Source: Gossypium raimondii (taxonomy: Eukaryota > Streptophyta > Magnoliopsida > Malvales > Malvaceae). Taken from it: DNA of 64,000 bases. The notes under the pieces were generated by a model. It worked only from the letters and a program-made list of their open reading frames with translations. It ran no database searches and was not told the origin of the DNA. Both the position numbers and the translations under genes were made by a program. The stretch is taken from assembly GCF_025698545.1 (NCBI RefSeq), contig NC_068571.1:50563733-50627732 (forward strand), written 5' to 3'. Shown piece after piece: positions 62,473-64,000 of the stretch. The stretch's first letter is position 1; the number at the start of each line of letters is the position of its first letter.

Positions 62473-63858
62473 ATGGAGTCTCAAAACCCCCAAACATCTG
62501 AAAACTTAGACAGCAACCCCACCTCTCCTTCACCGGCTAACTTAGTTCATAAAGTGAAAAGCAACTTGGTTTTTCAATCCAAATGGGCTGAACTGAATGG
62601 TGCCATGGGAGACTTAGGCACATATATTCCTATTGTATTGGCCTTGACACTTGCCAAGGACCTTAACTTAGGCACCACATTGATATTCACTGGTGTCTAC
62701 AACATGGTCACTGGCGTCATATATGGTGTTCCAATGCCCGTCCAACCCATGAAGTCGATAGCAGCGGTAGCTATATCGGATGGTCCGGATTTTAATATCC
62801 CGGAAATAATGGCGGCCGGGATTTGTACCGGTGCAATCTTGTTGGTCTTGGGTGCTACAGGGTTGATGCAGCTAGTGTACAAACTGATACCTCTATCTGT
62901 TGTTAGGGGAATTCAGTTGTCACAAGGCTTGGCATTTGCTATGACTGCCGTTAAGTACATTAGAAAGGTTCAGGATTTTTCGAAATCGAAATCTAAAGAG
63001 AATAGGCATTGGGTGGGATTGGATGGACTGATTTTGGCTATTGTGTGCGCTTGTTTCATAATTGTTATCAATGGTGCAGGTGAAGAAAGAAAGGAAAGAG
63101 AGACTGGTAATGTTGATGATGAAGAAAGGAATATGAGAAGTAAGAGAATCAAGAAAACCATGGCTAATATTCCTTCAGCTTTTATCGTTTTCTTATCAGG
63201 CGTAGTTTTGGCATTCATACGAAAGCCTGCCGTGGTGAAAGACATTAAATTTGGACCTTCATCAATGGAGGTCGTGCAATTCACTAGTCATGCATGGAAA
63301 CAAGGATTCATCAAGGGAACCATTCCTCAACTGCCATTATCAATTCTGAACTCAGTGATTGCAGTCTGCAAGTTGTCATCAGATCTGTTTCCAGGAAAGG
63401 AATTCTCAGCTACTGCGGTTTCAATAACCGTGGGGCTAATGAACTTGGTGGGGTGCTGGTTTGGTGCCATGCCATGCTGCCATGGTGCAGGTGGGTTAGC
63501 CGGGCAGTACAAGTTTGGAGGCAGGAGTGGTGGGAGTGTAGCCATTCTAGGTGCAGCCAAGATGGCGTTGGGTTTGGTTTTAGGAACATCTTTGGCAAGG
63601 ATTTTGGACTGGTTTCCGGTTGGCATTTTGGGTGTTCTACTATTATTTGCAGGGATTGAGCTAGCAATGACCTGCAGGGATATGAATTCAAAGGGAGAGT
63701 GTTTTGTAATGTTGATATGCACAACTGTTTCGCTTGTAGGTTCAAGTGCAGCACTGGGATTTGTTTGTGGAATGGTGGTGCATGTGCTTCTCAAACTAAG
63801 GAATTACTCGAGCCGAGACCAGTCAGGTTGTACGGTGTTCATCAATGGAACTCCATAA
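62473..63858 (+). CDS. MOT1: Molybdate transporter, MOT1 family, copy 2 (full-length C-terminus)
   Basis: Tandem paralogue of the gene at 48957-50303 with the same role. Single exon, 461 aa from the ATG at 62473 (MESQNPQTSENLDSNP). An in-frame ATG at 62368 would add 35 codons, but it lies upstream of the conserved TATA box and is not matched by coding sequence in copy 1, so 62473 is preferred. Both MOT1 motifs are intact (PVQPMKSIAAVA, and CCHGAGGLAGQYKFGGRSGG). The C-terminus continues NYSSRDQSGCTVFINGTP, which copy 1 has lost. Differences from copy 1 fall mainly in the N-terminal, charged-loop and C-terminal thirds. The 3' flank to the window end matches the flank of copy 1 beyond its MITE. 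Confidence 0.95.
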   Translation: MESQNPQTSENLDSNPTSPSPANLVHKVKSNLVFQSKWAELNGAMGDLGTYIPIVLALTLAKDLNLGTTLIFTGVYNMVTGVIYGVPMPVQPMKSIAAVAISDGPDFNIPEIMAAGICTGAILLVLGATGLMQLVYKLIPLSVVRGIQLSQGLAFAMTAVKYIRKVQDFSKSKSKENRHWVGLDGLILAIVCACFIIVINGAGEERKERETGNVDDEERNMRSKRIKKTMANIPSAFIVFLSGVVLAFIRKPAVVKDIKFGPSSMEVVQFTSHAWKQGFIKGTIPQLPLSILNSVIAVCKLSSDLFPGKEFSATAVSITVGLMNLVGCWFGAMPCCHGAGGLAGQYKFGGRSGGSVAILGAAKMALGLVLGTSLARILDWFPVGILGVLLLFAGIELAMTCRDMNSKGECFVMLICTTVSLVGSSAALGFVCGMVVHVLLKLRNYSSRDQSGCTVFINGTP

Positions 63859-64000
63859 CAACACCATGCTTTTCCAAGTAATGCTTTAAAGAACTGAATA
63901 AGTGTACGTTATGGCCTCCATAACAATACCATGCTTCTTGCATATCATGTTTGATCGATATTGTAATTCTACCATTGCATGTAGGGTGTGTTTTTATTTC

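Noticed and set aside
1-64000. CRISPR arrays, operons, bacterial-type insertion sequences
   Set aside because: None present; introns, tRNA structure and repeats are those of a plant nuclear genome.

Overview
This is nuclear DNA of a flowering plant. The base composition is AT-rich, the genes have many short GT-AG introns, and gene islands are separated by degraded LTR retrotransposons, LINE remnants and MITEs. Proteins and repeat style look like Malvaceae, most likely cotton (Gossypium) or a close relative; this is inference from recognition, not from a search. Seven intact or near-intact protein genes have complete exon models read from splice sites: cytosolic NADP-dependent glyceraldehyde-3-phosphate dehydrogenase (GAPN, minus, 496 aa), a CAF1 deadenylase (plus, 274 aa), a FIP1[V]-type polyadenylation factor (plus, 1339 aa), a purple-acid-phosphatase-like protein that lacks the metal ligands (plus, 295 aa), the SNARE YKT61 (plus, 199 aa), temperature-induced lipocalin TIL (minus, 179 aa) and two molybdate transporters of the MOT1 type (both plus), which gives eight coding loci in all. 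There is also one tRNA-Thr(AGU), a decayed RTF2 copy and a decayed TIL copy.

Layout. 1-8 kb: LTR-like remnant, AT-rich intergenic DNA and a well-delimited hAT-type non-autonomous element. 8-10.4 kb: GAPN. 10.4-15.8 kb: intergenic with repeats. 15.8-17.5 kb: RTF2 pseudogene whose 3' end is tandemly duplicated, then tRNA-Thr. 18.2-19.7 kb: CAF1, followed by a tandem copy of its own tail. 21.4-22.3 kb: LINE 3' remnant. 25-33.3 kb: FIP1. 34.1-36.9 kb: PAP-like gene. 38.9-42.3 kb: YKT61. 43.7-44.4 kb: TIL, with a TIL fragment 0.7 kb upstream. 47-64 kb: two molybdate transporter copies split by about 12 kb of nested retrotransposon fossils (a copia remnant whose LTR carries a long-LTR solo element, which itself carries a second one, plus a separate young copia remnant).

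How the genes relate. RTF2, FIP1[V], YKT61 and TIL are, from memory, neighbours on Arabidopsis chromosome 5 (around At5g58020-At5g58070), so the central block looks like ancestral synteny rather than a functional cluster. CAF1 (poly(A) removal) and FIP1 (poly(A) addition) lying 5 kb apart is probably coincidence. The most interesting items are the PAP-like protein with degenerate active-site blocks, the MOT1 copy whose last codons and stop come from a MITE, and the doubly nested LTR insertions with intact target-site duplications. I found no cluster that amounts to an undescribed multi-gene system.
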